The notes beneath the pieces are model-generated. The model saw nothing but the letters and a program-made list of their open reading frames with translations. It was not told the DNA's origin and did no database searches. Positions 36,632 to 45,728 of a stretch of DNA of 64,000 bases are shown piece after piece; the stretch's first letter is position 1; every line of letters starts with the position of its first letter. Source of the DNA: Homoserinibacter gongjuensis. Its GTDB lineage: Bacteria > Actinomycetota > Actinomycetes > Actinomycetales > Microbacteriaceae. The DNA lies in NCBI RefSeq assembly GCF_030161875.1, contig NZ_BSVA01000001.1, positions 1,364,001 to 1,428,000 on the forward strand, written 5' to 3'. The position numbers were made by a program, and so were the translations under genes.

Positions 36632-37299
36632 GGGGGTCGAGCCGGGCCTCGCGCGGCGGCGCGTGGGTCGCCGTCGGCCTCATCCTGCTCAATCTCATCC
36701 CGATCGTGTCGGGCTCGCTGCGGCTCACCCAGTTGGGTGGCGGACCGGAGCTGCTGCCCGAGGCCGCCCGGTTCACGAGCTTTCCGCTGCCGGTCGTGAC
36801 GCACATCGTCGCGGCGACGCTCTTCAGTGTGCTCGGGGCGTTCCAGTTCCTGCCGGGTCTGCGGCGGGGCCGCCGCAGCTGGCACAAGCTCGTCGGTCGC
36901 GTGCTCATCCCCGCCGGATTCCTCGTGGCGCTCAGCGGCATGTGGATGGGCGCCCTCTCCGACCTGCCAGCCGGTGACGGGCCGGCGCTCCTGGTGCTGC
37001 GGCTCGGCTTCGGCGGCTACATGCTCGCGAGCCTCGCGCTCGGCATCCGCGCCATCGTGCGTCGACGGTTCGCGGTGCACGGCGCCTGGATGACCCGCGC
37101 CTACGCGATCGGCGTCGCCGCCGGCACGCAGGCGATCTTCCTCATCCCGGTCTCGATGCTGCTCGAGCCATCCCACCAGGCCGGTCGCGCCATCGCGATG
37201 GGACTCGCCTGGGTCGCCAACCTGGCCGTCGCGGAGGTGGCGATCCGCCGGCGCGGCGTCGCCGCATCCGCTCCTCGCCCCGTCGCCGACGGGGTGTGA
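36628..37299 (+). CDS. DUF2306 membrane protein
   Basis: Integral membrane protein of 223 residues with about six hydrophobic segments. [54 protein letters not shown] and [18 protein letters not shown] are DUF2306 hallmarks, the conserved His residues suggesting haem or electron transfer as in ferric-reductase-like folds (inference). GTG start overlaps the DUF4389 stop. Probably expressed with the oxidoreductase upstream. Confidence 0.85.
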   Translation: MRGSSRASRGGAWVAVGLILLNLIPIVSGSLRLTQLGGGPELLPEAARFTSFPLPVVTHIVAATLFSVLGAFQFLPGLRRGRRSWHKLVGRVLIPAGFLVALSGMWMGALSDLPAGDGPALLVLRLGFGGYMLASLALGIRAIVRRRFAVHGAWMTRAYAIGVAAGTQAIFLIPVSMLLEPSHQAGRAIAMGLAWVANLAVAEVAIRRRGVAASAPRPVADGV

Positions 37300-37338
37300 C
37301 CGCGCTCGATGCGCACCCCTACAGAAAGCAGAACCCTC

Positions 37339-37562
37339 ATGGCACAGCCCCCTCGACCCACGTCCGCGCGATCATCACCTGGCTGGCGATCTTCCCGCTC
37401 GTCGCGATCGGCATGATGGCGATCGCGCCCATCTCGGCCGACTGGCATCCGATCCTGCGTGCGCTCGTGCTGACGCTCGTCGTCGTGCCCGTCGCGGTGT
37501 ACCTCGTCGTGCCGCAGCTCTTCCGCGGGTATGCCGCCCTCCGCAGGCGCGGCACCGAGTAG
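37339..37562 (+). CDS. Small two-span membrane protein (probable frame break)
   Basis: About 74 residues: IITWLAIFPLVAIGMMAIAP and LRALVLTLVVVPVAVYLVVP are two membrane spans. From ATG at 37339 the frame needs one more C in the five C at 37348-37352 to read MAQPPSTHVRAIITWLAIF. Alternatively translation starts at GTG 37296, overlapping the DUF2306 stop, giving 88 residues without a break but with an atypical polar leader. I favour the ATG. Function unknown; it closes the LuxR-associated membrane gene group. Confidence 0.65.
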
Positions 37563-37589
37563 GCGCGTGGACGTGTGTCGGCGACGCAG

Positions 37590-37607
37590 GCTACCGTCGT
37601 CGGCATA
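37590..37607 (+). promoter_or_regulatory. Promoter word before cupin gene
   Basis: GGCTACCGTCGTCGGCAT, an 18-base word identical to the one directly before the DUF2277 gene; TACCGT is the likely -10 box. Here a leader of about 40 bases with a ribosome site follows. The start position is accurate to within a few bases. Confidence 0.5.
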
Positions 37608-37640
37608 CGCGGCTGCGACTCCGGCGAGAGGAACGACGAC

Positions 37641-37963
37641 ATGACGATTCGGATCATCGAGCAGTCCGAGCTCGAGCACGGCAATCTCGAGGGGTATCTC
37701 TTCGGCTCGAGCGTCTCGGTCATCTTCGAGCGCGTCACGCGGGAGGGCGTCGGACCGCGGTTGCACCGGCATCCCTACGACGAGACCTTCGTCGTCTACG
37801 AGGGGCGGCGCACTTCACGGTCGGTGACGACATCGCCGAGGTCACCGCGGGCCAGATCCTCGTGGCGCCGGCGCTCGTGCCGCACAAGTTCGTGACGCTC
37901 GGTGCGTACCGCGCGCACCACATCCACGCGAACGATCGTTTCGTCACCGAGTGGCTCGAGTAG
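37641..37963 (+). CDS. Cupin-domain protein (one frame break)
   Basis: Small cupin of about 107 residues when repaired. LHRHPYDETFVVYEG is the first cupin metal motif and APALVPHKFVTLGAYRAHHIHAN carries the second. One G is missing at GGGG (37802-37805); adding it gives VYEGAAHFTVGDDIAEVTAG. ATG has GAGAGGAA upstream. Single-domain cupins of this size bind small ligands or act as isomerases or dioxygenases; nothing in the neighbourhood decides which. Confidence 0.82.
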
Positions 37964-37988
37964 GCGCAGACAGGCGAGGGAGATGCTC

Positions 37989-38585
37989 ATGGGCAAGGTG
38001 TTCAGCGACCTCTCGGTCTCGGCCGACGGCTTCGCCACGGGCGTGGGCCAGCGCGAGGATGCGCCGTTCGGCGACATCGACGAGACGTGGTTGCACGGGT
38101 GGATGTTCGAGGCCGGTGAGGAGAACCGCGCCGAGGTCGACGCGATCGTCGACTCGGGAGCCACCATCATGGGGCGCAACATGTTCGGGCCCGTGCGGGG
38201 AGAGTGGAACCGCGACTGGCGGGGCTGGTGGGGGCCCAACCCGCCGTACCACAACGACGTCTTCGTGCTCACCCACTACCCGCGTGACTCTCTCGAGATG
38301 GAGGGCGGCACGACCTTCCACTTCGTGACCGACGGGATCCATGCGGCACTCGAACGGGCGCGCGCCGTCGCCGGCGACCGTGACATCTCGGTGGCCGGCG
38401 GAGCGCGCACCGTCAACCAGTTCCTCGCCGAAGGACTCATCGACGAGCTGCGACTGCACGTGACGGCCTGCGTGCTCGGGGCGGGAGAGCGCATCTTCGA
38501 CGGGGTGCCGCCGCAGCGACTCGAGCGCGTCTCCGTGCGTGCGACGTCGCTCGTGACGCACGTCACCTATCGCCCGTTGCGCTGA
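37989..38585 (+). CDS. Dihydrofolate-reductase-fold protein (RibD C-terminal type)
   Basis: 198-residue NADPH-dependent reductase of the RibD C-terminal/dihydrofolate reductase superfamily. MGKVFSDLSVSADGFATG and DSGATIMGRNMFGP are its conserved N-terminal strands and loop; VAGGARTVNQFLAEGLIDELRL is the C-terminal cofactor region. True substrate unknown; such proteins are common extra copies in actinobacteria. ATG at 37989 follows GAGGGAG with six-base spacing; ATG at 37983 would add two residues. Confidence 0.88.
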   Translation: MGKVFSDLSVSADGFATGVGQREDAPFGDIDETWLHGWMFEAGEENRAEVDAIVDSGATIMGRNMFGPVRGEWNRDWRGWWGPNPPYHNDVFVLTHYPRDSLEMEGGTTFHFVTDGIHAALERARAVAGDRDISVAGGARTVNQFLAEGLIDELRLHVTACVLGAGERIFDGVPPQRLERVSVRATSLVTHVTYRPLR

Positions 38586-38612
38586 GGCCTGGGCCGCGCG
38601 GACGATCCGGGC

Positions 38613-38618
38613 TACCGT
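38613..38618 (+). promoter_or_regulatory. Leaderless -10 box of DUF2277 gene
   Basis: TACCGT with the ATG at 38626, seven bases after the box, and no ribosome site between. The surrounding 18-base word repeats that near 37590. Confidence 0.6.
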
Positions 38619-38625
38619 CGTCGGC

Positions 38626-38922
38626 ATGTGCCGCAACATCCGCTGCCTTCACAACTTCGACCCGCCCACGACCGACGACGAGGTGCGGGAGGCCGCGCTG
38701 CAGTTCGTGCGCAAGGTGAGCGGCTCGACCCACCCCTCGCGCGCCAACACGCCGGCCTTCGAGCAGGCGATCGACGAGATCGCCGAGGCCACCCGCCGGA
38801 TGCTGGATCAGCTCGTCACGAATGCCCCACCGAAGAGCCGCGAGGCCGAGGCGCTCAAGGGACGTGCGCGGCACGAGAAGCGCATGGAACGCGAGGTGCG
38901 CATCCGCACAGCGTCGGCGTAG
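38626..38922 (+). CDS. DUF2277 protein
   Basis: 98-residue protein starting MCRNIRCLHNFDPPTTDDEV, the hallmark of DUF2277, with two Cys near the N-terminus and a helical remainder. The family resembles a short helical domain adjacent to zinc-binding residues; biochemical role unknown. Likely expressed from a leaderless transcript. Convergent with the HxlR gene 30 bases downstream. Confidence 0.9.
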   Translation: MCRNIRCLHNFDPPTTDDEVREAALQFVRKVSGSTHPSRANTPAFEQAIDEIAEATRRMLDQLVTNAPPKSREAEALKGRARHEKRMEREVRIRTASA

Positions 38923-38951
38923 GGCGGCGGGCGGCCGACGGCCCGGGTACC

Positions 38952-39592
38952 TCAGGCGGCGAGGCGGAAGGTGCGCGCGAAGCGCTCGAGCAGGTCGTGG
39001 CGGCCCCCAGCACCTCGACAGCCCCGGTCGCGATCGCGCGCGGGGCGTCGAGCTCGCCCGCGATGAGCCGGTGGATGCCGGGACCCGCCGCGAACGACAG
39101 GTCAGCCGGGCCTGCACCACGGTTCACCTCGAGGCGCGGGCCGTCCACGCGGATGAGCAACTCATCCGCGTCGAGTCGCGCCGCGTAGGCGGTGGGCGGC
39201 AGCTCGAGCGCGACGTTCGCGCGGAACGCGCTGCGCAGGTCGATCGTCATCGAGTCGGGCGTGATCACCTGTTCGTCGCGCGGGTGCTCGAGGGCGCCGA
39301 GGCCCCAGGCGGCGAGGCCCAGCACGATCGGCTCGAGCTCGCGACCGTAGGGCGTCAGCTCGTAGATGACGATGCGCGAGCGCGGCGCGCGACGGATGAT
39401 GCCCGCCGCCTGCAGCTCCTTGAGCCGTGTGGCGAGGATGTTGCTCGGGATGCGCGGCAGCCCGGCCGCGAGCTCGCCGTAGCGCCGCGGCCCGACCAGC
39501 AGGTCGCGCACGATGAGCAGCGCCCAGCGTTCGCCGACGAGCTCGACGGCGCGCGCGACGCCCCCGTACTGCCCGTAGTCGCGAGCCGCCAC
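38952..39592 (-). CDS. HxlR-family regulator with C-terminal sterol-carrier-like part (one frame break)
   Basis: About 213 residues when repaired. The N-terminal winged helix (YGGVARAVELVGERWALLIV, GPRRYGELAAGLPRIPSNIL) is HxlR type. Residues from about 130 resemble an SCP2-like binding domain seen in many actinobacterial HxlR proteins. One base is missing at five C (39004-39008); repair gives EVLGGRHDLLERFARTFRLAA. GTG start lies five bases after the VOC gene stop. It may control the adjacent VOC gene, which is translated just upstream in the same direction. Confidence 0.85.
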
Positions 39593-39596
39593 CGCG

Positions 39597-40027
39597 TCAG
39601 GCCTGCTCGGCGGCGGTCTCGACTTCTGCGTTCGCGGCCTCGGGATCCATCCAGCCGAACTCGAGCACGTGACCGTCGGGGTCGGTGAGCTGCCGCTGGT
39701 ACATGAAGCCGTAGTCCGACGGCTCCTGCGTCTCGCGGCCGCCCGCGGCCAACCCATCCGCGATCCGCGCATCGACCGCGTCGCGGCTCTCGAGGTAGAC
39801 GATCATGGCCCCCAGACCTGGCCGGCGAGTTCGACGATCGGCCGCTCGGTGAAGGTCTGGAAGAACTCGCGGGCGACGACCATGAAGTAGCTGTGCCCGT
39901 CTTCGATGACGAAGCAGGTGCCGTTGTGGTCGCTCATCGCGGGGTTGATGGAGAAGCCGAGTGCGGAGTAGTAGGCGTTCGAGCGCTCCAGATCGGCGAC
40001 CGGGAGGCTGATGAACAGTTGGGTCAT
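39597..40027 (-). CDS. VOC-family glyoxalase-like protein (one frame break)
   Basis: Vicinal oxygen chelate protein, about 143 residues when repaired. MTQLFISLPVADLERSNAYY opens the first beta-alpha-beta unit and QRQLTDPDGHVLEFGWMDP closes the second with the metal-binding His and Glu. The five C at 39809-39813 need one more base to read GQVWGAMIVYLESRD. This 'VOC family protein' type has no fixed reaction: resistance, isomerase and dioxygenase roles all occur. First of two genes with HxlR, divergent from the enolase-superfamily gene. Confidence 0.85.
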
Positions 40028-40118
40028 GATGCCCTCTTCTCGTGTGGTGCGCTAACACTTGCAAAAAACAAGTGGTGCCGTCAATACCCCCGTTTTCTCG
40101 CGCCGGGATCCCCTGATC

Positions 40119-40140
40119 CATATGACGTGTGATGTATGCT
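40119..40140. promoter_or_regulatory. Promoter and candidate GntR site of enolase-superfamily gene
   Basis: CATATGAC (40119-40126) and GTATG (40134-40138) flank and enter the -10 box TATGCT (40135-40140). The same words CATATGAC and CATAC occur in the binding-protein promoter near 45741-45752, pointing to a common regulator, most simply the GntR protein encoded at 41343. Confidence 0.5.
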
Positions 40141-40183
40141 CTTTCGTGTGCGGGACAGGCCGCCGCGAACCTCGAGGACGACC

Positions 40184-41338
40184 ATGAAGATCACTGGTTA
40201 CCGCGCACTGACCACGCATCACGACTGGGGTCGCCCCATCGGTGACGTCAACGGTGTGGTCGCGGCGGGCGTTACGCCGGTGCCGGTCGTCATCCTCGAG
40301 ACCGACGAGGGTCTCACCGGCGTGGGCCTCGGCTCCGTGCACGACATCGAGAGCGTCTTCCCGGCCATCGAGGGCGAAGACCCGCGCTCGGTCAGTGCGC
40401 TCTACGACCGGATGCTGGCACGCGTCTTCAAGGCGGGTCACGCGGGCGCCACCTTCGGCGCGATCGGCACGCTCGACTCGGCCCTCTGGGACCTCAAGGC
40501 CAAGCTCGCCGGAGAACCGCTCTGGCGTCTGCTCGGAGCACGCGAGCGGCATGTCGAGGGGTACGCCTCCGGGCTCGACATCGGACTGAGCGACGAGGAG
40601 CTCGCGGCCTTCTATGCGCGCATGGCCGAGCGCGGTTTCGTCGCGGGCAAGCTCAAGGGCGGGCGGAGCGTCACCGACGACGTGCGCCGGCTGCGCATCC
40701 TCGACGAGGCGTTGCGGGCCAATGCCGAGGAGCCCGCCCTCATGCTCGACGCCAACGAGTCGTGGAACCTCAAGCAGGCCACCCGCTTCGTGAGCGCCGT
40801 CGAGCGAGAGCTCGACCTGGCCTGGATCGAGGAGCCGCTGCGCCGCTGGGATGCTCGGGGTCACGCCCGCCTGAGCGCGGGCGTGCGTGCGGCGGTCGCG
40901 GGCGGCGAGAACCTGACCGGACTCGAGCAGTTCACGCCGCACTTCGACGCCGGCAGCCTCGACGTCGTGCAGGTGGGTGCCGTGTGGGGCGTCACCCACT
41001 TCCTGCGGGTCGCGATGGCGGCCCACAGCCGCGACCTGCCGGTGAGCCCCGTCGGCCTCACCGCGAACCCGGCGGTGGCCGCCGCGGCCGCCGCGGTGCC
41101 CAACCACCTCACCTCCGAAGTGCAGGATCTGGGCTCGCCGTTCGGGATCACGATCGACCAGGAGACGGTCGACGGGGGCGTGCTGCTGGGAGATCGCGCC
41201 GGTGCAGGCATCGAGGTCGATGAGGACGCGATCGCGCGGGCGTCGGTGAGCAGCGAGTGGATCATTCCCGCCGGTCCTCACGTGCGACCCACCCGAGCCG
41301 GGCTCTCGCTCGTGCCCGGAGCGAAAGACCTAAACTAA
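40184..41338 (+). CDS. Enolase-superfamily enzyme (mandelate racemase/muconate lactonizing type)
   Basis: 384 residues with the N-terminal capping domain and a barrel carrying the metal ligands Asp (LMLDANES), Glu (WIEEPL) and Glu (GGENLTG). KLKGG supplies a KxK-type base; the SPxG stretch late in the barrel has Val instead of the His found in mandelate-racemase-type enzymes. It probably dehydrates or epimerises a sugar acid or related compound. ATG was chosen for GAGGA upstream. Next to a rhamnose mutarotase, a GntR regulator and a CUT1 importer, a deoxy-sugar acid substrate is plausible but not shown. Confidence 0.85.
   Translation: MKITGYRALTTHHDWGRPIGDVNGVVAAGVTPVPVVILETDEGLTGVGLGSVHDIESVFPAIEGEDPRSVSALYDRMLARVFKAGHAGATFGAIGTLDSALWDLKAKLAGEPLWRLLGARERHVEGYASGLDIGLSDEELAAFYARMAERGFVAGKLKGGRSVTDDVRRLRILDEALRANAEEPALMLDANESWNLKQATRFVSAVERELDLAWIEEPLRRWDARGHARLSAGVRAAVAGGENLTGLEQFTPHFDAGSLDVVQVGAVWGVTHFLRVAMAAHSRDLPVSPVGLTANPAVAAAAAAVPNHLTSEVQDLGSPFGITIDQETVDGGVLLGDRAGAGIEVDEDAIARASVSSEWIIPAGPHVRPTRAGLSLVPGAKDLN
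41331..41336 (+). promoter_or_regulatory. Leaderless -10 box of GntR gene
   Basis: TAAACT, six bases before ATG 41343. It begins eight bases before the enolase gene's last bases end, so the regulator has its own promoter at the 3' end of that gene. Confidence 0.6.
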
Positions 41339-41342
41339 CCGC

Positions 41343-42103
41343 ATGGTCGATGTGGTCGAGCCGGCGCGGGCTGTCTTCGCTCCTCATCGGCTCGCACGCC
41401 CGCCGCGCGCCTCGGCGTCGCCGTCGTGCAGGATCTGGTCACGGCGATCGTCACCGGCGAGGTGCAGCCCGGTGACGCGCTGCCGACCGAGGCGCTCCTC
41501 AGCCAGCAGTTCGGCGTGAGCCGCACCGTCATCCGCGAATCGGTCAAGCGCGTCGAGGAGAAGGGTCTCGTGACCGTCGTGCAGGGCCGCGGCACCACCG
41601 TGAACCCGCCGAGCACGTGGAACGTGATCGACCCCGTCGTGCTGTCGGCCCTCGTCGACCACGACGACGACCTGGGTGTGCTGGATGACCTCACCGTCGT
41701 GCGCGCCTCGCTCGAGGCGTCGATGGCTCGGGCCGCCGCCGAACGGCGCACCGAGCAGCGTCAGCAGGAACTGCGCGATGCCTACGACCGCATGATCGCC
41801 ACCATCGACGACGTCGACGCCTACAACGAGGCCGACCTCGATTTCCACTTCGTGGTCATGGAGCAATCGGGCAACCGGCTCGCTGCGAGCATCACCCAGA
41901 TCCTCTTTCAGAGAGCACGCGGCAGCAGCCGCTTCACCGGCACCCCGGATGCCGAGGCGCTGCACCTCACCCTCGACGAGCACCGTGCGGTGCTCGAGGC
42001 GATCGAGCAGGGCGACCCGGATGCGGCTGACCGGGCGATGCACGATCACATCACGATCGCGTGGGAGCGTCGCCGCCCCGCCCGCGCTCCGCGCGAACCC
42101 TGA
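41343..42103 (+). CDS. GntR-family regulator, FadR type (probable frame break near start)
   Basis: FadR-subfamily regulator, about 253 residues. Winged helix: DLVTAIVTGEVQPGDALPTE, FGVSRTVIRESVKRVEEKG. The C-terminal FCD domain (about 100-240) has metal-ligand-like residues in DLDFHFVVMEQSGN and LDEHRAVLEAIEQGD. The conserved frame has no start before the helix-turn-helix except GTG 41426, which would cut it close. ATG 41343, with a leaderless promoter, joins if one C is added near 41399-41401. It probably represses the flanking sugar genes until an acid-sugar ligand binds. Confidence 0.85.
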
Positions 42104-42112
42104 CGCGCGTCG

Positions 42113-42451
42113 TCAGTCCTGGTGCCAGACCTCGGTGAACTCCTGCCAGGCGGCGCGTGAGCCCGCGTCGCCCTCGTCGACGAATGGCAGCTGGCACGGG
42201 TCGGTGCGCGCCCACCACTCACGCGTGACCGGGTCGTCCGCCATGCGGCGCTGGTCGGCCTCGTAGTCGTCGCCGACGTACTCGTAGTACCCGAAGAGCA
42301 CACCGTCGCGTTCGAAGATCGAGAAGTTGCGGATGCCGCACTCGGTGATCGTCTGAGCCACCCCTGGCCAGACGGCCGAGTGGAGGCGCAGGTACTCCTC
42401 GCGCAGTTCGGGAACGAGTCGGCACGCCATGCCGAAGCGGCGGACGCTCAC
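42113..42451 (-). CDS. L-rhamnose mutarotase family protein
   Basis: 112-residue dimeric-barrel protein of the RhaM/DUF718 family. RFGMACRLVPELREEYLRLH, NFSIFERDGVLFGYYEYVGD and DPVTREWW match rhamnose or fucose mutarotases, which interconvert alpha and beta anomers. GTG start overlaps the permease stop by 4 bp, making it the last gene of the importer operon (45669 to 42113) and arguing that the imported sugar is L-rhamnose, L-fucose or a glycoside of them. Confidence 0.88.
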   Translation of the reverse strand: MSVRRFGMACRLVPELREEYLRLHSAVWPGVAQTITECGIRNFSIFERDGVLFGYYEYVGDDYEADQRRMADDPVTREWWARTDPCQLPFVDEGDAGSRAAWQEFTEVWHQD

Positions 42452-43371
42452 TCCTTCGTTCCGCCCGCCGTCATCCCGGTCACCAGGAAGCGCTGCGAGA
42501 ACAGGAAGATGATGAGCACCGGCGCGACCGAGAACAGCGTCCCGAGCGCGAGGGCAGGCAGGTCGATCGTCGTCGAGGCGGCATTGGTCGGATTGAACTG
42601 CGGCACGTTGCTGAGCAGCTCGGCGAGCCCGACCTGGATCGGCGCCTTACGACCCGGCACCATCACGAACGGGAGGAAGTAGTTGTTCCAGTTGCCCGTG
42701 AAGGAGAAGAATCCGACGAGCGCGATCACCGGTGTCGCGAGCGGCATCGCCACTCGGGTGAACACGCGCAGTTCGCTCGCCCCGTCGATCCGGGCGGCAT
42801 CCAGCAGATCGCGCGACACCGCGGTCGAGAAGTAGATGTAGGTGAGGTACACCCCGAACGGGAAGAACGAGAACGGCAGGATCACCGAGAGCGGCGAACC
42901 GACGAGTCGTACGGCGCTCAGTTCGAGGAAGATCGGCAGCACGAGCGCGGTGTTCGGAATCAGCATCACGACGAGGGTCGTGGCGAGCAGCGTGCGCCGT
43001 CCGCGGAAGTCGGTGAGGGCGAGTGCGTAACCCGCCGGGATGCTGATGGCGAGCGTCACGATGAGGGCCAGCCCCGAGTACATCGCCGAGTTGCCGAGCC
43101 AGGTCCAGATGAGCCCGTTCTGGTAGCTCGTCAGGTCCATCCAGTTCTGCAGCAGGCCGTCGAAGCTCCCCACCGTGAACGGGCCGTCGAGCAGCAGCTG
43201 ACGAAGGGTCTTGGTCGGCGCCAGCAGCAGCCACACGATCGGCAGGGCGAAGAACACCACGAACGCCGCCATGACCACCCAGATGAGGGCTCGCCCGAGC
43301 CAGCGTCCGGGATCCACGGCGCCGCGCGCTGTGCGTGCGGTGCGGGCATCAATCGCGCTCAAACAGACCAC
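42448..43371 (-). CDS. Sugar ABC transporter permease (CUT1, MalG-like)
   Basis: Permease of 307 residues with six spans; EAA loop LLDAARIDGASELRVFTRVAMP. The start is uncertain: GTG 43371 overlaps the previous gene by 23 bp, and TTG 43362 is an in-frame alternative; neither has a strong ribosome site. It pairs with the upstream permease and binding protein. No ATPase is encoded, so a shared MsiK-like ATPase is expected. Confidence 0.9.
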   Translation of the reverse strand: MVCLSAIDARTARTARGAVDPGRWLGRALIWVVMAAFVVFFALPIVWLLLAPTKTLRQLLLDGPFTVGSFDGLLQNWMDLTSYQNGLIWTWLGNSAMYSGLALIVTLAISIPAGYALALTDFRGRRTLLATTLVVMLIPNTALVLPIFLELSAVRLVGSPLSVILPFSFFPFGVYLTYIYFSTAVSRDLLDAARIDGASELRVFTRVAMPLATPVIALVGFFSFTGNWNNYFLPFVMVPGRKAPIQVGLAELLSNVPQFNPTNAASTTIDLPALALGTLFSVAPVLIIFLFSQRFLVTGMTAGGTKE

Positions 43372-44287
43372 CCCGGAAGACGAAGAACACGCTCAGCCCG
43401 AGCGCGACGACGAGCAGCAGGAGCGAGATCGCGGCGGAGCCGTTGAAATCGTTCTGCTTGAAGGCGAAGAGGAAGGCCAGCTGGTTCAGCGAGTAGTCCT
43501 GCGGCACGACGCCGCGACTGGCCTGGGAGAGCACGCGCGGCTCGACGAAGAGCTGCGTGCCCGCGGCGAGCGAGAGGATCACCATGTACGAGATCCACTT
43601 GCGCAGCAGCGGGATCTGCACGAACAGGGCCGTCTTGATCGGGCCGGCGCCGTCGATGCGCGCCGCCTCCATGACCTCGTTCGGGATGTTGTTGAGCGCG
43701 CCGTACATGATCACGATCCAGCCGCCCGCCCCGGTCCAGAAGGCGATGATGGCGAGCACGACCGGCAGTCGATCGATCTGGATGGTGTTCACGAAGCTGT
43801 CACTGCCGAGCAGGTTCAGCAGCCCCGAGACGGGGCTCACCGAGGGGTCGAGCACGAAGAGCCAGAGCAGCACGCTCGAGGCCCCCGCGAGCGCCCCGGG
43901 GATGTAGTAGATGAACCGCACCGAGGTCGAGAGTCGGCGGCTGCGCACGCCGTGCACGGCGAGCGCGAGCAGCACGACCAGCACGATCAGACTGATGAGC
44001 CACACGATGAGGTAGAGACCGACGTGGCCGACGGCCGGCATGAAGCGGTAGTCCTGCACGACGCGCACGAAGTTGTCGAGGCCGACGAAGGCGTTGTTCT
44101 TCGTGAAGGCGAGGTAGATCGCGTAGAGCGTCGGGAGCGCGCCGAAGGCGAGCAGGAAGAGCGTGTACGGAGTGACGAAGGCCACCCCCATCCGCGACTG
44201 ACTGCGCGAGGGCAGCGGTGCGCGAACGGGGCGGGGCCGCCGCCCGCCCAGGGCGGTACGGGCGGCGGCCTCGGTGTGAGAACTCAC
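43349..44287 (-). CDS. Sugar ABC transporter permease (CUT1, MalF-like)
   Basis: Permease of 312 residues. VTPYTLFLLAFGALPTLYAI is the first span and VMEAARIDGAGPIKTALFVQIP the EAA loop. GTG 44287 was chosen because it follows GAAAG and the preceding stretch in the same frame is low-complexity antisense of the binding-protein gene. Middle gene of the binding protein-permease-permease-mutarotase operon. Confidence 0.92.
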   Translation of the reverse strand: MSSHTEAAARTALGGRRPRPVRAPLPSRSQSRMGVAFVTPYTLFLLAFGALPTLYAIYLAFTKNNAFVGLDNFVRVVQDYRFMPAVGHVGLYLIVWLISLIVLVVLLALAVHGVRSRRLSTSVRFIYYIPGALAGASSVLLWLFVLDPSVSPVSGLLNLLGSDSFVNTIQIDRLPVVLAIIAFWTGAGGWIVIMYGALNNIPNEVMEAARIDGAGPIKTALFVQIPLLRKWISYMVILSLAAGTQLFVEPRVLSQASRGVVPQDYSLNQLAFLFAFKQNDFNGSAAISLLLLVVALGLSVFFVFRGGLFERD

Positions 44288-44316
44288 GGATGTTGCTTTC
44301 TGTCGGGAACGGACGG

Positions 44317-45669
44317 TCAGCCGATGGTGTAACCCTGGGCCTGCGCCTCGTTCTGCATCTCCTTCTGCCAGTCGGCCGAGAGCTCCTTGATCGTCTTGCC
44401 CGAGGCGATACCCGGGATGATGATCTTGGTCCACGACGTCTCGGGCGAGAAGTTCGGGTAACCCCAACCGTTCCAGACCGAGCCGGCGGCCGTCGACACG
44501 GCGCCCGCGAAGTCACCGTCGTAGAAGCCGCTGCTGGCCTGGTCGCTGAGCCAGGCATCCGCTGCCGACTGGTACGCGGGGAGACCACCGGTGCCGGCAG
44601 TGCTCGGATCGCTCACGATGAACTCGAGGAAGGTCTTGACCGCCTCGAGGTTCTTCGAGTGGCTCGAGGCGTACCACATGCCGCCACCGACGTTGCCCGT
44701 GACGTCGCCGCCGTTCTCCCAGGTGAGCGGGTTGGCCGCGCCCCACTGGCCGGCAGCGGCGTTGACGCTGTCGGGGTTCTGGAACAGGGCGCCCGAGTAC
44801 CAGGCGGGACCGGGGATCGCGACCAGGTGGTCGGCCTTGGCCACGAAGTCGGCGCCGAAGACGCTGTCCTGGGTGAGGGTGCCGTTGGCGACCATGTGGT
44901 CGAGCATCTCGGTGACCTTCATCGAGTTCGCGTCAGAGGTGTCCGAGTGGAACGTGTCGCCGTCGACTTGGTAGATCGGGGCCTCACCCGACCAGTAGAA
45001 GACGTAGGGTCCCGCGAAGCTGTCGCCCACCGTGCCGAGGAAGTAGTCGGGGTGATCGGATGCGAGCTTGTCGCCGAGCTCCTGGTACTCCTCCCACGTG
45101 GTCGGCACGTCGTACCCGAACTCGTCGAGCAGGGTCTTGTTGTACCAGAACAGCACGGGGGCGAGGTCGTTGCGGAGGCCGTAGACCGTGTCGTCGATCG
45201 TGACCGGGTCGAGGGCGCCGGGGGTGAACCCGCTCAGGAAGTCCTCGTCGAAGTAGCCCTTGTCGAGCGGCGCGGCGAAGGCCTGCACGCCGTTGGTCTC
45301 CTTAGCGGCCCACGAGGCGTCGTTGGTCTGCGTGGAGAACGCCACGTCGGGCCAGCCCTCGCCGGCCTGGTCGGCCAGGGCGATCTTGGTCTGCAGGGTC
45401 GCCGAGCCGTTGGCGGACCCGTCGTCGACCACGAGGTTGACCTTGACCTCCGGGTGCGCCTTCTGGAAGGCCTCGACCGCGGGCTGGCGGGTGGCATCCG
45501 CCCAGATCGTGATCTCGCTGTCGGGATTCTGCTCCGCCACGACGAAGCCGTAGTTCTCGTCGATCTCGCCCGCCGGACCCGAGCACGCGGTCAGCGCGGC
45601 GAGCCCCGCGATGGCGGTTGCGGTGATGAGCAGGCGGGAGACGGAGGTGCGATGGTGCTGTGGTGCCAT
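44317..45669 (-). CDS. Sugar-binding lipoprotein of second ABC importer
   Basis: Family 1 solute-binding lipoprotein, 450 residues. The signal peptide ends at LTACSG, and motifs such as GYDVPTTWEEYQELGDKLAS and PLTWENGGD are typical of CUT1 binding proteins. ATG at 45669 follows AAAGG. First gene of the importer operon; a candidate GntR site lies in its promoter near 45741-45752. The ligand is likely a rhamnose- or fucose-type sugar because of the mutarotase at the operon end. Confidence 0.92.
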   Translation of the reverse strand: MAPQHHRTSVSRLLITATAIAGLAALTACSGPAGEIDENYGFVVAEQNPDSEITIWADATRQPAVEAFQKAHPEVKVNLVVDDGSANGSATLQTKIALADQAGEGWPDVAFSTQTNDASWAAKETNGVQAFAAPLDKGYFDEDFLSGFTPGALDPVTIDDTVYGLRNDLAPVLFWYNKTLLDEFGYDVPTTWEEYQELGDKLASDHPDYFLGTVGDSFAGPYVFYWSGEAPIYQVDGDTFHSDTSDANSMKVTEMLDHMVANGTLTQDSVFGADFVAKADHLVAIPGPAWYSGALFQNPDSVNAAAGQWGAANPLTWENGGDVTGNVGGGMWYASSHSKNLEAVKTFLEFIVSDPSTAGTGGLPAYQSAADAWLSDQASSGFYDGDFAGAVSTAAGSVWNGWGYPNFSPETSWTKIIIPGIASGKTIKELSADWQKEMQNEAQAQGYTIG

Positions 45670-45728
45670 GTCAGAACCTTTCTGGTCGACGTCGTTGACG
45701 ACAGGGGTACGGCGGGGAGCCCGTCGCA

